Of a stretch of 64,000 bases of DNA, positions 62,088-64,000 are shown piece by piece. Position 1 is the first letter of the stretch. Each line of letters starts with the position of its first letter. This DNA comes from Myrica gale (lineage: Eukaryota > Streptophyta > Magnoliopsida > Fagales > Myricaceae): contig OZ005609.1 of the NCBI GenBank assembly GCA_963930655.1, positions 19,417,001-19,481,000 of the forward strand. Reading direction: 5' to 3'. A model generated the notes under the pieces. It made no database searches and had not been told where the DNA came from. It worked only from the letters and a program-made list of their open reading frames with translations. The translations under genes and the position numbers were made by a program.

Positions 62088-62270
62088 GTGTGTGTTTGTG
62101 TAATAAAATTTTACACTTCTTAAAATTTTAACCCAATAAAAAATTACAATATAATCTCTCTTTCTCCATCCTATCATTACTTTTCACTATAATAAATATT
62201 AAAAAATCTTCTCTCTCTTCACTTTTTCACCAAATTCAATACCCTAAAATTTTAACACTCAAACACAACC
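62088..62270. mobile_element. PIF/Harbinger-like MITE, 183 bp (copy 2)
   Basis: TAA flanks it on both sides (62,085-62,087 and 62,271-62,273). The ends are GTGTGTGTTTG and CAAACACAACC. It is the same family as 29,044-29,227. The 3 bp TAA duplication fits PIF/Harbinger MITEs. Confidence 0.85.
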
Positions 62271-62628
62271 TAAGTAATTTATGATCATGTTTCACAAGAG
62301 TAATTGGGGTTTTGTATAGCTTGAGTGTCTTGTGTCGATAGAATAAATTAAATGTCAAATCTAATCTTCACGGAAGTCTGAAGGCAAAATCTTCTATGGT
62401 GTGCGAGGTTGTGTTGTAACTACGTTCAGATTGGGAATTGTAACTCCCATCTCTTATACGCTGGAGTTAAAGATGGACTCCCCACCCCTCCAAAAAAAAA
62501 GAAAAACAAGGAATTTAAAAACAACCTTGCCCATAGACGCCACCCAAAAATAAAAAGCGGAAAAGAGGGAAAGCTCATTTCTTTGTCTAATAACAGTAGA
62601 TTCACAATATAATACAATATCAACTGAC

Positions 62629-62722
62629 CTTTTTGTTTCCTATCTCGACACAATGGACTTCCACAACAACACGGAAATGCCTTAACCGGATGATCTTGAT
62701 CCTCAAAGTCAATGCCATAATC
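62629..62722 (-). CDS. SUVR: SET-domain histone methyltransferase (SUVR type), one exon near the C-terminus
   Basis: A 94-base exon with TGCAG acceptor and AG|GTCAGT donor. It encodes DYGIDFEDQDHPVKAFPCCC then GSPLCRDRKQK. DYGIDF is the end of the SET domain (the tyrosine that lines the lysine channel), and CCCGSPLC matches the post-SET zinc motif C-x-C-x4-C. This combination is found in plant SUVR1/2/4-type H3K9 methyltransferases, nuclear enzymes acting in gene and transposon silencing. The preceding exons (rest of SET, pre-SET, WIYLD domain) must lie to the right, beyond at least 1.2 kb of intron. The final short exon lies to the left and was not identified. A related SET family cannot be excluded from one exon. 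Confidence 0.75.
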
Positions 62723-64000
62723 CTGCAAAATTATAGCAACGAGAAATCCACACCGCCAAAGATCAACTTAAATTAGGACTAATTCAAAATCAGCCTCATA
62801 GATTGGTTATAATAGTTAGCACAACACATACTATTTTGGGTGAATTACAATCTGGACTCTCAAACTAACATTCTCTTTTGCCATACATCTATCTTTTTTG
62901 TCACATGTAACTATTTAACTTCCATTTAGTTTCAAATTGCACCCACATTCAATCATTGGTATTAAAATGCACAGAAGCACCAACTTTTTGGACATGCTGG
63001 AGATGGCCTTATATTCACATTGGGTATAGAAACTGGAGCAGTGTAATACGATAATCTCAAATAGGAGCATTTCATCAAATGACATTCACCTTCTTTTTCC
63101 CATTTCGAAGATATTTTTTGTCCCGTTTTACGTTAAGCTTTTGTAGGTCAAAATCTATTGACATTTGGCTGGAATTGATAAACATATTTCAACTCAAAAA
63201 TTGTGTTTTATAATGCACATTAATAGGTAACTCTTTTAATAAATATGTGATTGAGCTGAACAATAGTTGATCCACTAAGTATATGAGTGATTCTTCATTT
63301 AGTTAACAACACATAATTCTGAGTGCACGTAGATATCTGTGCAATTGTGTGTAACAACCCTTGATTATTATCATGCTGGTGATGCGACTGTGAAACACTG
63401 CTCATGGCAACCTTCACTCTCCTAAGTGGCAAGGTAAAGATCTCCAAAGACACCATTGCATGGAGGAGAATGATTTATGTTAGACCTGCAGGGATGTTTG
63501 AGGAGGACATGGAAATAACATTCTCCATGTACCACATCCCAATTTAGAAGAGGAAGATTCGATTATCTGGACCCTGGAGGCTAAGGGTTCTGCACCGTGA
63601 AATCAGTTATTAGGGATGAGCAACTAAGAAGGAGGCCAAATAAGATGGGGAATGGAGAAAACTGTGGAAGTTAAGAATACATGATAGATTAAAGTTTTGA
63701 CTCTGGAAAGCCAAATCCAATGCCTTCCCTATGCAGGGCTCCAGTGCAAATTCAGTAACTCAAAAGAACAAAATGTCAAGTGAACCTCTCTCTCTAATGA
63801 ACATTTTCCAATTTTCCTCCCAATAAAACTAGAAGAGGATTGTGAATTATGTCAACTGAGCTTAAGCAAACTATTTTAGAGACAATAAATGCTTCATTTT
63901 ATAAGGTGCAATCTATTTCTCTAGTCACTGAAAATTAAAATTAAAACTAGACTAAAAAATAAATAAGATTTTGTTCACTTATTTCTAGATCGAATTAATA
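62723..64000. other. Probable SUVR intron, nothing else recognised
   Basis: No upstream SET exon could be found on the minus strand to the window edge. A stretch around 63,400-63,720 (plus) has retroelement-like composition with several stops, but no motif that identifies it. Confidence 0.4.

Overview
The window is nuclear DNA of a eudicot plant, probably a woody species. It is AT-rich, with compact GT-AG exons separated by long introns. Its repeats are typical of plants: L1-like LINEs with reverse-transcriptase zinc-binding domains, hAT, Mutator-like and PIF/Harbinger-like DNA elements, a Copia-type LTR element, a Gypsy remnant, TRIM elements and a SINE. The species cannot be named from the sequence alone.

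Layout from left to right. At 1-4555 (minus) lie six exons of cytosolic seryl-tRNA synthetase, running off the left edge. LINE debris fills the second intron. From 4.7 to 9.4 kb is a gene-free stretch of long-inverted-repeat MITEs and one tRNA-derived SINE. From about 9.6 to 16.1 kb is a dead hAT transposon whose transposase is split by a Copia-type element with two LTRs. From 16,965 to 43,758 (minus) is a complete PEX1 gene, the peroxisomal AAA ATPase. Seventeen exons can be placed to the base and give an uninterrupted frame of 1,137 codons. Its introns total about 23 kb and hold LINE pieces, TRIM elements and a four-deep nest of transposons.

From 44 to 55 kb the accessory region holds a 2.8 kb Mutator-like element with about 380 bp terminal inverted repeats and a short CEP-type signalling-peptide gene (plus strand, 49,065-49,338, apparently frameshifted). 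It also holds a Gypsy 3' end, a GGTCCGG-rich hAT element, an array of alternately inverted repeats and further MITEs. From 55,116 to 60,477 (plus) is an essentially full-length but dead LINE with an 18 bp target-site duplication. At the right edge, 62,629-62,722 (minus) is one exon of a SUVR-type SET-domain histone methyltransferase; the rest of that gene lies mostly to the right.

The three recognised protein genes are ordinary single-copy housekeeping genes: translation, peroxisome import and chromatin. They do not form a pathway. What stands out is the CEP-like peptide gene and the readable layering of transposons, where target-site duplications give the order of insertion.
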